From assembly GCF_001612615.1 (NCBI RefSeq), contig NZ_BDAU01000013.1:181661-245660 (forward strand): DNA of 64,000 nt, written 5' to 3'. The notes below the pieces were generated by a model that was not told the DNA's origin, searched no databases, and was given only the letters and a program-made list of their open reading frames with translations. Shown piece by piece: positions 9,867-18,328 of the stretch (position 1 is its first letter; every line of letters starts with the position of its first letter). The stretch is from Nocardia amikacinitolerans NBRC 108937 (lineage in GTDB: Bacteria > Actinomycetota > Actinomycetes > Mycobacteriales > Mycobacteriaceae). Both the position numbers and the translations under genes were made by a program.

Positions 9867-10180
9867 GGCGACGATCCGCTCGGTGAGCGGGGGGCGAACG
9901 CGTCATCTCGTGCGCCGCACCGGATGCCGCAGGATCGTCCTCTTGCGCTCGCCCGGGCTTCTTGCGCGGGCCGGTCAGCTAGATCTCGTGATGGCGGCCG
10001 CTCCCTGCAGCGGCGGCTCGTCGGACTCCCCCCACCACAGCCTCACGAGCTTCGGCACCACGAAATCCCACCCTCCGCCTCGGCGACCTTCTTGGCCCGG
10101 TAGACGACCCGATAGAGCAGCCCGACGGCCTCGGGTCTCCAGCGGCGGGAGAGTCGAGCGGGTCGCGTCCTCGGTGGGTT
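9867..10180. other. Gene-free stretch left of the SARP cluster
   Basis: 314 bp with no recognised gene. On the minus strand a short open segment near 10074-10130 reads like a decayed coding piece (LYRVVYRAKKVAEAEGG) but I cannot assign it. The right end carries a short repeat, GAGTCGAGCGGGTCGCGTCC, shared with two other module borders. Confidence 0.45.
10151..10170 (+). repeat. Border repeat copy 1 (GAGTCGAGCGGG type)
   Basis: GAGTCGAGCGGGTCGCGTCC matches 17492-17511 in 19 of 20 positions and 26748-26767 more loosely, all on the plus strand. It lies just downstream of the GtrA gene at the left edge of the SARP cluster. Confidence 0.6.
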
Positions 10181-10627
10181 TCAGAAGACGAAGCCGCGCA
10201 GGGCGAGGAAGCGGATGCCGCCGACTGCGGCCATGATGGTGAGCACGGCGGTGGCCTGCGCGAACTCGCCGAGGGCGGGTGCCGCGGACTCGAGGCAGGC
10301 CAGTGCCGCGGTGGAGATCAGCAGGCCGATCAGGGCGAGCCCGCCGCCTTCCCACTGCGCGGTGAACCAGCCGACTCGATCCGCCGCGTGGAAGGTGAGG
10401 TGTCGGTGTAGTTCGTTCGCGATGGCCGTGCTGACGATCGAGCCCGCGATATTGGCGACCAGCGGGCCGAAGCCGTTCGCGGCCATGAACAGCAGGACGT
10501 AGGCGATATTGCTGGAGCCGCCGACCATGGCGAAGCGGATCAGTTGGGCGAAGACGTGATCACCGCGCAGAAACCGGGTGGCGCGGGTGAGCCAGAGCCC
10601 GGAAGCCGCAACTGCTGTGCTGTTCAC
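10181..10627 (-). CDS. GtrA-like four-helix membrane protein
   Basis: 148 residues from GTG 10627 (VNSTAVAASG). I chose this start because the longer frame would read through the SARP heptamers at 10661-10690. FAQLIRFAMVGGSSNIAYVL is the typical GtrA opening, followed by three more hydrophobic helices and a short basic end. GtrA proteins are thought to move lipid-linked sugars across the membrane or to act in cell-wall glycan assembly. Transcribed toward the left from its own heptamer promoter, so it is probably co-regulated with the P450 and ABC genes. Confidence 0.8.
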   Translation of the reverse strand: MNSTAVAASGLWLTRATRFLRGDHVFAQLIRFAMVGGSSNIAYVLLFMAANGFGPLVANIAGSIVSTAIANELHRHLTFHAADRVGWFTAQWEGGGLALIGLLISTAALACLESAAPALGEFAQATAVLTIMAAVGGIRFLALRGFVF

Positions 10628-10660
10628 GGAAACACTGTCGCGAGAACGGCTGATACCGAC

Positions 10661-10690
10661 CTGACACCCGACTGACACGCCACCTGACAC
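10661..10690 (-). promoter_or_regulatory. SARP-type operator of the GtrA gene (three heptamers)
   Basis: CTGACAC at 10661-10667, 10672-10678 and 10684-10690: direct repeats at 11- and 12-bp spacing (GTGTCAG on the transcribed strand), ending 33 bp before the GTG start. SARP operators are direct heptamers about one helical turn apart. The same array type precedes the P450 and the ABC ATPase. Confidence 0.75.
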
Positions 10691-10835
10691 GGTGTTCGGC
10701 CTGGTCACGGGCTCGCGCACCAGCCGTTCGGTGAGCTGACGCGCGCGGCCGAAGAGCCGCACGGATGCGGCGGTTCCCGGAGGAGCACGTCCCGAGACCT
10801 GTCGGCCGGGTCGGTGGCGTTGGCGAGTCGATCGG

Positions 10836-11039
10836 TCAGGACTCGGCGATTTCGAGCGCCCCGGACGGGCAGGCGTCGAAGGCCTCCCGCACCGCGGAGT
10901 GACCGCCCCGCGGGCTCGGGTCGAGCAACCGCACCCTGCCGTCGGCGTCGTCCTGGTCGAACACCGCGGGCGCGAGGAGAGCGCACATCCCCGCGCCGAT
11001 GCAGCGCTCCCTGTTCGCTGAGATTCGCACTTTTGTCAT
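10836..11039 (-). CDS. Ferredoxin, single [3Fe-4S] cluster
   Basis: 67 residues starting MTKVRISANRERCIGAGMC. The cysteine pattern C-x5-C (CIGAGMC) and a distant CPSGAL give three ligands, as in the small 3Fe-4S ferredoxins that feed electrons to bacterial P450s. It is acidic, as is usual. It follows the P450 on the same strand after 99 bp and is very probably its redox partner. No ferredoxin reductase is encoded nearby, so a general reductase must serve. Confidence 0.92.
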   Translation of the reverse strand: MTKVRISANRERCIGAGMCALLAPAVFDQDDADGRVRLLDPSPRGGHSAVREAFDACPSGALEIAES

Positions 11040-11138
11040 CTCCTTTCTTGTCCGACGGCTGCTATGCCCTGTCTCGAAGTCCCATGCGGCGCCTCCGCGA
11101 TAGCCACGAATGCATCCGGCCGGACTTCGAGGTAGGGC

Positions 11139-12356
11139 CTAGGCCGTCCAGGTGACCGGCAGCTCGTGGACGCCATAGATGTTCATGTCGGTCCGGAGCT
11201 TCACCTCGTCGGCGGGGACGGCGAGCTCGAGCGTCGGGAAGCGACGCAACAGTCCGGCGAAACCGGCGCGCATCTCGATGCGGGCGAGTTGCTGTCCGAG
11301 GCAGGTGTGGATGCCGTGGCCGAAGGCCAGGCGACCGCGGGCCTCGCGGCGGATATCCAGTGCGTCGGGGTTGTCGAAGCGCTCGGGATCACGGTTGGCG
11401 GCAAGCAGCGAGACGACGACGGTCGATCCCTTGGTGATCGTTTCGCCGCAGACCTCGATGTCGTCGGTGGCGTAGCGATAGAAGATGTCGGCGACCGACA
11501 GGAAGCGCAGCAGTTCCTCGACGGCATCGGGCAGCAGATCCGGGTTGGCGCGCAGCTCGGCAAGCTGCTCGGGGTGCTCGAGCAGCGCGAAGGTGCCGAG
11601 CCCCAGCATGTTGGCGGTGGTCTCGTGGCCGGCGAGCAGCAGCAGGAAGGCGATGCCGGTCAGTTCCTCGACGCTGAGTTCGTCGTCGCGCGCCAGGTCG
11701 GACAGGATGTCGTCGCCGGGTTCGGCCCGCTTGCGCACGACGAGTTCGGCGAGGTAGGTGGTCATCGCGCCGTACGCGGCCATCTTCTCCTCGAGCGTCT
11801 GGTCCTTGACCAGGAACTTGGCGGAGTTGACCTGGAAGGTCGCCCGGTCCGCGTAGGGGACGCCGAGCATTTCGCAGATCACCAGGGACGGCACCGGCAG
11901 CGCGAACTCCTTGACCAGGTCGACAGGAGGTGTCATCCGCGCCATCTCGTCCAGTTGCCGCTCGGCGACGTCGATGATGTGCTCTTCGAGCTGCTTCATG
12001 CGTTTGACGGTGAAAGCGCCGGTCAGCATGCGCCGCAGCCGGGTGTGGTCCGGCGGGTCCATGGCGATGAACAAGCCGGGAATCTGCGGGGACGGTTCGG
12101 TGGCGACGGGCATGCCGGGCGTCTCGTACGGCACGTGCACGACGCCGATGTCCTGGCGCGAGCTGAACCGTGTATCGGCCATGACCTGGCGGACCGCGTC
12201 GTACCCGGTGACGAGCCAGCCCTCGTGCCCGTCGGGGAACACCAGCGGACAGACCGGGCGAGCGTCGCGCAGCCGGGTGATCTCGCTGGGCGGGGCGAAG
12301 GGGCCCGCATCGCGTTCCATGGGGAGGCCGTGCGGGATGGGAACAGTTCCACTCAT
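11139..12356 (-). CDS. Cytochrome P450
   Basis: 405 residues from ATG 12356, with GAAAGG upstream. A soluble actinobacterial class I P450 similar in layout to CYP105/CYP107. Motifs are the I-helix oxygen-binding AGHETTANMLG, the K-helix EELLRF (ExxR), and the heme loop FGHGIHTCLGQQLARIE with the proximal cysteine. N-terminal MSGTVPIPHGLPMERDAGPF is typical. Paired with the ferredoxin downstream and divergent from the SARP gene. Its promoter has three SARP heptamers. The substrate is unknown; tailoring of a secondary metabolite or detoxification are both possible. Confidence 0.93.
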   Translation of the reverse strand: MSGTVPIPHGLPMERDAGPFAPPSEITRLRDARPVCPLVFPDGHEGWLVTGYDAVRQVMADTRFSSRQDIGVVHVPYETPGMPVATEPSPQIPGLFIAMDPPDHTRLRRMLTGAFTVKRMKQLEEHIIDVAERQLDEMARMTPPVDLVKEFALPVPSLVICEMLGVPYADRATFQVNSAKFLVKDQTLEEKMAAYGAMTTYLAELVVRKRAEPGDDILSDLARDDELSVEELTGIAFLLLLAGHETTANMLGLGTFALLEHPEQLAELRANPDLLPDAVEELLRFLSVADIFYRYATDDIEVCGETITKGSTVVVSLLAANRDPERFDNPDALDIRREARGRLAFGHGIHTCLGQQLARIEMRAGFAGLLRRFPTLELAVPADEVKLRTDMNIYGVHELPVTWTA

Positions 12357-12403
12357 CGGAATGCCTTTCGAATCGGTTGATGCGACCACGGTCGCCGACC
12401 GGC

Positions 12404-12432
12404 CTGTCACGCGACTGACACGGCTCTGACAC
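12404..12432 (-). promoter_or_regulatory. SARP-type operator between the P450 and SARP genes (three heptamers)
   Basis: CTGTCAC 12404-12410, CTGACAC 12415-12421 and CTGACAC 12426-12432, at exactly 11-bp spacing and oriented toward the P450 start 48 bp away. It lies in the divergent intergenic region, so autoregulation of the SARP gene is possible. Confidence 0.75.
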
Positions 12433-12557
12433 CGAAGCGGCCCGACCGAACGCCGCCCGAATCCCGCGGTGACAAGGCGAAATTCGACGGCATCGCGGCC
12501 CGCTGCGACGCATCGGCGGCGGGACGTCCGCCGCCGGCCCATGGCAAGATCGGCCGG

Positions 12558-15500
12558 GTGCAGATCGGGATTCTTGGACCATTCGAGGTGCGCACGGACG
12601 ACGGTGTTCTCGCCGACGTGCCGGGCGCGCGGCTGCGCGGGCTGTTGATCGCGCTCGCGCTCGAACCGGGTCGCGCGGTCCCGAAAGCGACGCTCATCGA
12701 CTGGATCTGGGGCGAGAACCCGCCCGCCGACGCGGCGAATGCCTTGCAGCGCTTGGTCTCCCGGCTGCGGAAGGCGCTGCCGGACGGGGCGATCGATGGC
12801 AGGCCGGACGGCTACCTGCTACGGGTGGAACCCGAAGCCGTCGACGCGGTGCGGTTCGAACGCCTCGTCGCCCAAGCCCGCAACGACGAGGATCCGCGCC
12901 GGCTGCGCGAGGCCCTCGCACTGTGGCGCGGCGCTGCCATGCAGGACGTCGGTTTGCGGGAGAGCGCGGCGTTCGACGCGGCGGTCACCCGGCTCGAGGG
13001 GCTGCGCCTGACCGCCATGGAGGACCGGTTCGATGCGGAGATCGACCTCGGCAACGGCGCGGAGCTGGTGACCGAGCTGACCGACCTGGTGGCCGCCCAT
13101 CCGGTCCGCGAACGGCTCGTCGCCGCGTTGATGCGTGCCCTCGTCGCGTCCGGTCGCGACACCGAGGCGCTGCTCGTGTACGAGCGCACGAGAGAGACCC
13201 TGGCCGACGAGCTGGGCGTCGACCCCGCACCGGAGCTGTCCGCGCTGCACGTCGCGCTGCTGCGTGGCGAGCTGGGACGGCGGGAGGACAACCGGAAGAC
13301 CAACTTGCGCGCCGAGCTGACCAGTTTCGTCGGCAAGGACGCCGATGTCGCCGCCGTCCGCGAACTCAACGCCGAGCACCGGCTCACCACTCTGATCGGG
13401 CCTGGCGGCTCGGGGAAGACAAGGCTGGCCACCGAAACCGCGCGCACGCTCCTGGGTGACCTGCCGGACGGTGTCTGGCTCGTCGAGCTCGCGGCCATCG
13501 GCGCCGACGGTGACGCGGGCAGCGGAAACAACGTCGCGCTTGCGACCCTCGCCGCGCTGAAACTGCGGGACGCGCTGTACGGCGAGGCGCAGGACGCGGA
13601 GCCGACGGACCGGGTCGTCGCGGCGATCCGCGAGCGGGCGATGGTGCTGATCCTGGACAACTGCGAGCACGTGATCGAGTCGGCGGCGGCTTTCGCCCAT
13701 CGCGTGCTCGGGGAATGCAGGCGGCTGCGGATCCTCACGACGAGCAGGGAACCGCTCGGCATCACCGGTGAGGCGCTGTGGCCGGTCGTGCCGTTGGCCC
13801 TGCCTGCCGAGGACGCCGCACCCGACGAGATCGCGTCCGCTCCGGCCATCCGGCTGCTGCTGGACCGGGCGGGTGCGGTGAACAAGGACCTCGCGACCGA
13901 CGCGGGCACATTGTCGACCGCGGCGCGCGTCTGCCGGGCGCTGGACGGGATGCCGCTGGCCATCGAACTCGCCGCTGCCAGGTTGCGCACCATGTCGCTC
14001 GATCAGCTCGCCCATCGGCTCGACGACCGGTTCCGCCTGCTGACCGGTGGCAGCCGCACCGCGCTGCCGCGGCACAAGACGCTGCGCGCGGTGGTCGACT
14101 GGAGCTGGGAGCTGCTCAGCGACGCCGAACGGATGGTCCTGCGCAGGCTCTCGGTGTTCTCCGGCGGCGCGAGTCTCGAAGCGGCCGAGCGGGTTTGCGC
14201 CGACGACGCGGTCGACACGGGTGAGGTGCTCGAGTTGCTGACCGCCCTGACCGAGAAATCGCTGGTGCTCACCGTGGGCGACCGGGCGCCGCGCTACCGG
14301 ATGCTCGGCACGATCAAGGAGTACGCCGAGCAGCGTCTCGCGGAGGCGGGAGAATCGGATCGGACGCGACGCGCGCATCTCGCCTATTTCACCGAACTCG
14401 CCGAGACCGCGGATCCACATCTGCGCCGCACCGAACAGCTGACCTGGCTGGCCACGCTCGACGCCGAGCACGACAACATCACCGCCGCGATGCGCGGTGC
14501 GCTCGCCGCGGGGGAAGCGGACGGTGCCATGCGGCTCGCCGCCGCCGCGGGCTGGTACTGGTGGCTCGGCGGGCACAAGGCCGAGGCCAACGAACTGATC
14601 ATGGCGGCAACGGCCGTGCCGGGCGAGGTAGCGGACGAGATCAGGGCGATGGTGTACGCGTTCGTCGTGCAGTTCGTGACCTCCGGGCCGCAGAGCGACC
14701 AGTACCAGGCCGAGGAGTGGATCCGCAAAGGGTACGAACTGAGCAAACGGGTTCGGACCCATCACCCGGTGCTCAGATTGCTCACCCCACTGGAACGCCT
14801 GTTGCACGGGCCGGACGCCTTCTTGCCCGCGTGGGAAGCGCTGCTGGACGACGAGGACCCGTGGGTGCGCGCCCTCGGCAGGCTTCAGCTCGGCAAGATG
14901 CGTATTCAGCTGGGGCAGGGCGGCACGGAAGCGGACACCTGTCTCGAGATGGCGCTCACCGAGTTTCGCGCACTCGGCGAACGGTGGGGGATTTCGTTCG
15001 CCCAGACCGAGCTGGCCAATCGCATCGCGGTGCGCGGCGAGTTCGCCGCCGCGTGCGAGCACTACGAGCAGGCGATCGCGGTCGTCGCCGAGATCGGCGC
15101 CGTCGAGGATGTGGTGCCGATGCGTTCGCGGCAGGCCCAGTTGTATTGGCTGGCAGGCGATGTGGAGTCGAGCGCGGCGGCGATGGCGGAGGCGCAGCGG
15201 TCGGCGGAGCGCGTCTCCTGGCCTATCGTGCTGGCCGAGCTTGCGCTGTCGAAGGCGGAGCTCGCGCGCTGGCGCGGCGACGCCGAGCAGGTACGCCGGG
15301 AGCTCGACGCCGCGTTGAAGCTGATGGGCGACGACGCAGAACGACCGAACATCCGCGCGATGAAACACGACCTGCTCGGCTACCTCGCCGAGGATCTCGA
15401 CGAGACCCGTGCGCATCGCAACGCGGCTTTCCGAGCGGCATCCGAGACGGCGTATCCGCTTCTGATCGCCCAGGTGCTCGTCGGTATCGCGGATCTGGCG

Positions 15501-15707
15501 CTGCGTGTCGAACAGTACGAGCAGGCCGCGCGGCTGCTCGCGGCGAGCGCCGACCTGCGCGGCCTGCCGGATCGTTCCCACCCGGACGTGGACCGGATCG
15601 AGCAAGCAACGCGAAACCGCCTCGGCGACAAGGGGTTCGCCGAGGCGGTTCGGGAGGGTTCGGAGACCAGCTGGACCGAGCTTGTCGAGGTCACGCTCGC
15701 TTCTTGA
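12558..15707 (+). CDS. Large SARP-family regulator (BTAD, ATPase and TPR domains)
   Basis: 1049 residues from GTG 12558. The N-terminal about 95 residues (MQIGILGPFEVRTDDGVL to VSRLRKALPDGAI) form the winged OmpR-like DNA-binding domain. Residues about 95-240 form the bacterial transcriptional activation domain (ERLVAALMRALVASGRDTEAL, LADELGVDPAPELSALH). An AfsR/STAND-type ATPase follows, with Walker A LIGPGGSGKTRLATE and a Walker B-like VLILDNCEHV. The last 400 residues are TPR-like helices. Such proteins activate antibiotic and export genes from direct heptamer repeats, and these occur at three neighbouring promoters. It overlaps the convergent ABC permease gene by 17 bp. Confidence 0.9.
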   Translation: MQIGILGPFEVRTDDGVLADVPGARLRGLLIALALEPGRAVPKATLIDWIWGENPPADAANALQRLVSRLRKALPDGAIDGRPDGYLLRVEPEAVDAVRFERLVAQARNDEDPRRLREALALWRGAAMQDVGLRESAAFDAAVTRLEGLRLTAMEDRFDAEIDLGNGAELVTELTDLVAAHPVRERLVAALMRALVASGRDTEALLVYERTRETLADELGVDPAPELSALHVALLRGELGRREDNRKTNLRAELTSFVGKDADVAAVRELNAEHRLTTLIGPGGSGKTRLATETARTLLGDLPDGVWLVELAAIGADGDAGSGNNVALATLAALKLRDALYGEAQDAEPTDRVVAAIRERAMVLILDNCEHVIESAAAFAHRVLGECRRLRILTTSREPLGITGEALWPVVPLALPAEDAAPDEIASAPAIRLLLDRAGAVNKDLATDAGTLSTAARVCRALDGMPLAIELAAARLRTMSLDQLAHRLDDRFRLLTGGSRTALPRHKTLRAVVDWSWELLSDAERMVLRRLSVFSGGASLEAAERVCADDAVDTGEVLELLTALTEKSLVLTVGDRAPRYRMLGTIKEYAEQRLAEAGESDRTRRAHLAYFTELAETADPHLRRTEQLTWLATLDAEHDNITAAMRGALAAGEADGAMRLAAAAGWYWWLGGHKAEANELIMAATAVPGEVADEIRAMVYAFVVQFVTSGPQSDQYQAEEWIRKGYELSKRVRTHHPVLRLLTPLERLLHGPDAFLPAWEALLDDEDPWVRALGRLQLGKMRIQLGQGGTEADTCLEMALTEFRALGERWGISFAQTELANRIAVRGEFAAACEHYEQAIAVVAEIGAVEDVVPMRSRQAQLYWLAGDVESSAAAMAEAQRSAERVSWPIVLAELALSKAELARWRGDAEQVRRELDAALKLMGDDAERPNIRAMKHDLLGYLAEDLDETRAHRNAAFRAASETAYPLLIAQVLVGIADLALRVEQYEQAARLLAASADLRGLPDRSHPDVDRIEQATRNRLGDKGFAEAVREGSETSWTELVEVTLAS

Positions 15708-16440
15708 ACGTCGCGGACGCCCACAGGTAGCCGACCACGGCGATCCCGACGCACCAGGCGACGGCGGTGAGCGCGTCGCCGGTGTCCGGCGCGCCCGCGA
15801 GCAGCCCGCGCATGGTTTCGATGATCGGCGTGAAGGGCTGGTACTCCGCGAACTGCCGCAGGCCCGGCCCCATCTTCTCGGCGGGCACGATCGCGCTGCT
15901 GAAGAACGGCAGCATGACCAGCGGCACGGCGGCCATACCCGCCGTTTCCGGCGACTTCGCCGCCAAGCCGAGGGCGACCGTGAACCAGCCCGCCGCGAAA
16001 CCGAGCAGCACGACCATGCCGACCACGCCGAGCCAGTCGAGGGCATCCGCCGCCGGGCTGAAGCCGAGCAGGAAGGCCACCCCGAGGAGGGCGGCGATGG
16101 CGATCAGGTTGGTCAGCACGGTGGCGATGACGTGGCCGGTCAGCACCGCGCCTCGGGAGACGTCCATGACCTTGAACCGGTTGATGATGCCCGTCGTCAT
16201 GTCGGAGTTCACCGCCGTCGCGGTGGCACCCAGCCCGTAGCAGACGGCCAGCAGGATGAGTCCCGGCGTCGCGTAGTCGATGTAGTCGACGCCGACGTCG
16301 AAGGCGTCGCCGAACATGTACACGAACATCAACATGATGATGATCGGCATCAGGACCGCGTTGAACACCGAAGTCGGGTTCCGGGCGATGTGTTTGAAGT
16401 TGCGGCGCAACATGACCATCGAGTGGGACTTGGCGCTCAT
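15691..16440 (-). CDS. ABC-2 type permease (DrrB-like)
   Basis: 249 residues with six predicted membrane helices, starting MSAKSHSMVMLRRNFKHIARNP. The amphipathic N-terminus, PIIIMLMFVYMFG, the loop with NRFKVMDVSR, and the final ASATFKKRA match the daunorubicin-resistance permease family. Its start overlaps the ATPase stop by four bases (ATGA), so the pair is translationally coupled. Together they should export a hydrophobic product, probably of the P450 cluster. Its 3' end overlaps that of the SARP gene. Confidence 0.9.
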   Translation of the reverse strand: MSAKSHSMVMLRRNFKHIARNPTSVFNAVLMPIIIMLMFVYMFGDAFDVGVDYIDYATPGLILLAVCYGLGATATAVNSDMTTGIINRFKVMDVSRGAVLTGHVIATVLTNLIAIAALLGVAFLLGFSPAADALDWLGVVGMVVLLGFAAGWFTVALGLAAKSPETAGMAAVPLVMLPFFSSAIVPAEKMGPGLRQFAEYQPFTPIIETMRGLLAGAPDTGDALTAVAWCVGIAVVGYLWASATFKKRA

Positions 16441-17378
16441 TTCGCTGCTACCTCCGTGGTGCGGCCGGTCAGGGTGAGGAAGACGTCGTCGAGGTCGGGT
16501 GTGTGCACGGAGAACTCTTCTGCGCTGAGTGAGTACTCGTCGAGGCGGTCCAGCAGGGCGCGGAGCGATCTCGTCCCGCCGTCGCTGGGAACACGCAGGG
16601 TCAGCGCGTCGTCGTCCCGGGTGGCGTCGGAGAAGAGACGCGCGGTCGCGTCGAGTTGGGCGACGTCGGTGAATCGGAGCCGGACGTGCGTCCCCGGGAT
16701 CTGGCGCTTGAGTTCGTCGGGAGTGCCCTCGGCGACCAGGCGGCCGTTGTCGAGCACCGCGATTCGGTCGGCGAGCTGATCCGCCTCCTCCAGGTACTGG
16801 GTGGTGAGGAAGATGGTCACCCCGTCGGCCACCAGGTCACGGATGATCGACCACATGGTGCGGCGGCTGCGCGGGTCGAGTCCCGTCGTCGGCTCGTCGA
16901 GGAAGATGATCCGCGGGTTGCCGACGAGCGTCATCGCCAGGTCGAGCTTGCGGCGCATACCGCCGGAGTAGGTCGACGCGGGCTTCTGTGCCGCCTCCGT
17001 CAGCTCGAAGCGTTCCAACAGTTCGCCGACGATCCGCTTGCTCTCTTTGCCGGAGACCCCGGTGAGATCCACCATCAGTTGCAGGTTCTCCTGCCCCGTC
17101 AGCAGCTCGTCCACCGCCGCGAACTGACCGGTGACCCCGATCGCCGCGCGCACCGCCTTGGCCTCGGTCCCGACGTCGTGGCCCGCGACGCGTACCGACC
17201 CGCCGTCGGCCGCTATCAACGTGCTCAGCACGTTCACCGTCGTCGTCTTACCCGCACCGTTCGGTCCGAGCAGGGAAAAGATCGTGCCCGCACGGACATT
17301 CAGGTCGATGCCGTCGAGCACCACCTTGTCCCCGTAGGCCTTTCGCAGTCCGGAAACCGCAATCGCTGAATTCGTCAT
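16437..17378 (-). CDS. ABC transporter ATP-binding protein (DrrA-like)
   Basis: 313 residues from ATG 17378 (MTNSAIAVSGLRKAYG). The longer frame would run into the operator. Walker A is GPNGAGKTT, signature YSGGMRRKLDLAM, Walker B IIFLDEPTTGLDPRSR, switch histidine region FLTTQYLEEADQLADR. The C-terminal about 90 residues are the DrrA-type extension. The start codon lies only 22 bp from the last SARP heptamer, so a leaderless mRNA is likely. The first 267 bp plus 41 bp of promoter are copied at 25674-25981 with one mismatch. Confidence 0.92.
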   Translation of the reverse strand: MTNSAIAVSGLRKAYGDKVVLDGIDLNVRAGTIFSLLGPNGAGKTTTVNVLSTLIAADGGSVRVAGHDVGTEAKAVRAAIGVTGQFAAVDELLTGQENLQLMVDLTGVSGKESKRIVGELLERFELTEAAQKPASTYSGGMRRKLDLAMTLVGNPRIIFLDEPTTGLDPRSRRTMWSIIRDLVADGVTIFLTTQYLEEADQLADRIAVLDNGRLVAEGTPDELKRQIPGTHVRLRFTDVAQLDATARLFSDATRDDDALTLRVPSDGGTRSLRALLDRLDEYSLSAEEFSVHTPDLDDVFLTLTGRTTEVAAK

Positions 17379-17419
17379 GCGAGAACCATCGGCGCCCGAC
17401 CTGACACCCACCTGTCACG
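17112..17419 (-). repeat. 308-bp duplicated segment, original copy
   Basis: Contains codons 1-89 of the ABC ATPase and 41 bp upstream, including two of the four heptamers. It is identical to 25674-25981 except for one T/G difference (GGCCGCTATC here, GGCCGCGATC there). The heptamer array continues past the breakpoint only here, so this copy is the parent. Confidence 0.9.
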
Positions 17420-17441
17420 CCGCTGTCACGGCCCCTGACAC
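17401..17441 (-). promoter_or_regulatory. SARP-type operator of the ABC exporter (four heptamers)
   Basis: CTGACAC 17401-17407, CTGTCAC 17412-17418, CTGTCAC 17423-17429 and CTGACAC 17435-17441; spacing 11, 11 and 12 bp. From the nearest heptamer, 8 bp leads to a weak -10 (CGATGG), and the ATG would be about the transcription start. Confidence 0.75.
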
Positions 17442-17472
17442 GATGATCTAGCTGCCATCGGGTCCACACCCG

Positions 17473-17511
17473 GTCGAGCATCGGATCGGCAGAGTCGAGC
17501 GGGACGCGTCC
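17473..17511 (+). repeat. Border repeat copy 2 (GTCGAGCATCGGA...GAGTCGAGCGGGACGCGTCC)
   Basis: About 39 bp in two parts, GGTCGAGCATCGGA and GAGTCGAGCGGGACGCGTCC. Both parts recur in the same order at 26724-26767, and the second part at 10151-10170. It separates the SARP cluster from the catabolic operon. Confidence 0.6.
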
Positions 17512-17553
17512 TTGCCGTCGGCCGACTCGACCCGAAGCGACGCGTTCTCAACG

Positions 17554-18312
17554 TCATTTGCTGGGGGTGACTGCCTGCGCGGGGTCTTTGCAGTAGTCGG
17601 TGTCGGGCGGACAGGGGGCGAGGATGGTGGAGAAGTATTGGATCGCGGAGAACAGTGTGATGGGTCCGCCTGCGACGACAAGTCCGGCCATGGTGCCGAC
17701 AGCGCCGATGGTGGCGGCGCCGAGTACGCAGCCTGCGATGGTGGCGCCGACGAAGGGTACGAGCAGAACGATGAGTGGGCTGGAGATCGCGGCGCCGGCG
17801 GCTGCTCCGACGAGACAGCCGGCGCCTGCGCCCAGGACGGCGCCCAGGACGGCGCTGACGGCGGCTCCGATGGCGGCGCGTTGGGCGAAGACGCCGAGGG
17901 CTTGGGCATCGCGGGGGGTGAAGGATTCGGCGATCTGGGTGGCGGCTTGACCGGTAGTGACGATCTGGTCCGTGGTGACGGCCTGTTGCACGGGCTGGCC
18001 GTCGTTTTTGGCGGGGGTGAGTGTTGCTGTGGTTCCGTCGATTCGGGCGTTGATGGGATAGGCGGTGTTGTCGATGCGGTAGGTGAGCGGGATTGTGGCG
18101 ACCAGTCGCTCGTCGCGGTTGGTGAGGACGAGTTGATCATCGGCGAGTTGCAGTTCGCCGCCGCTGATGGTCAGTAGTGCACTGTCTCCTTGTCTGGTGA
18201 CTTCGTAGTGCACGGCGGTGTTGTCGTCGTTGGGTGCCGGGGTGGCGTTGGCTGTCGCGGTGGTGAGCGCGATGGCTGTCGCGGCGAGCAGGGTGGTGGT
18301 GGTTTTCCTCAT
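17554..18312 (-). CDS. Secreted hypothetical protein with C-terminal hydrophobic Gly/Ala segments (DUF8020-like)
   Basis: 252 residues. A signal peptide is evident (MRKTTTTLLAATAIALTTAT, cleavage after ANA). A beta-rich domain follows (HYEVTRQGDSALLTISGGEL, RLVATIPLTYRIDNTAYPI), then about 110 residues of Gly/Ala-rich hydrophobic helices, and a cysteine pair near the C-terminus (APCPPDTDYCKDP). This layout is common among exported Nocardia proteins annotated DUF8020 (recalled, unverified). It is the last gene of the leftward operon, 16 bp after the hydrolase. Confidence 0.75.
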   Translation of the reverse strand: MRKTTTTLLAATAIALTTATANATPAPNDDNTAVHYEVTRQGDSALLTISGGELQLADDQLVLTNRDERLVATIPLTYRIDNTAYPINARIDGTTATLTPAKNDGQPVQQAVTTDQIVTTGQAATQIAESFTPRDAQALGVFAQRAAIGAAVSAVLGAVLGAGAGCLVGAAAGAAISSPLIVLLVPFVGATIAGCVLGAATIGAVGTMAGLVVAGGPITLFSAIQYFSTILAPCPPDTDYCKDPAQAVTPSK

Positions 18313-18328
18313 CGTTTGTTTCCTCGGT

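Noticed and set aside
10628..10762. Longer N-terminus for the GtrA protein
   Set aside because: Would translate through the three SARP heptamers and adds sequence unlike the family.
12819..16046. 1075-codon open frame opposite the SARP gene
   Set aside because: Arg/Gly/Pro-rich shadow frame caused by high third-position G+C. The plus strand shows full SARP domains.
10181..17441. Complete antibiotic gene cluster
   Set aside because: No scaffold-building enzyme is present, so only regulation, oxidation and export can be claimed.
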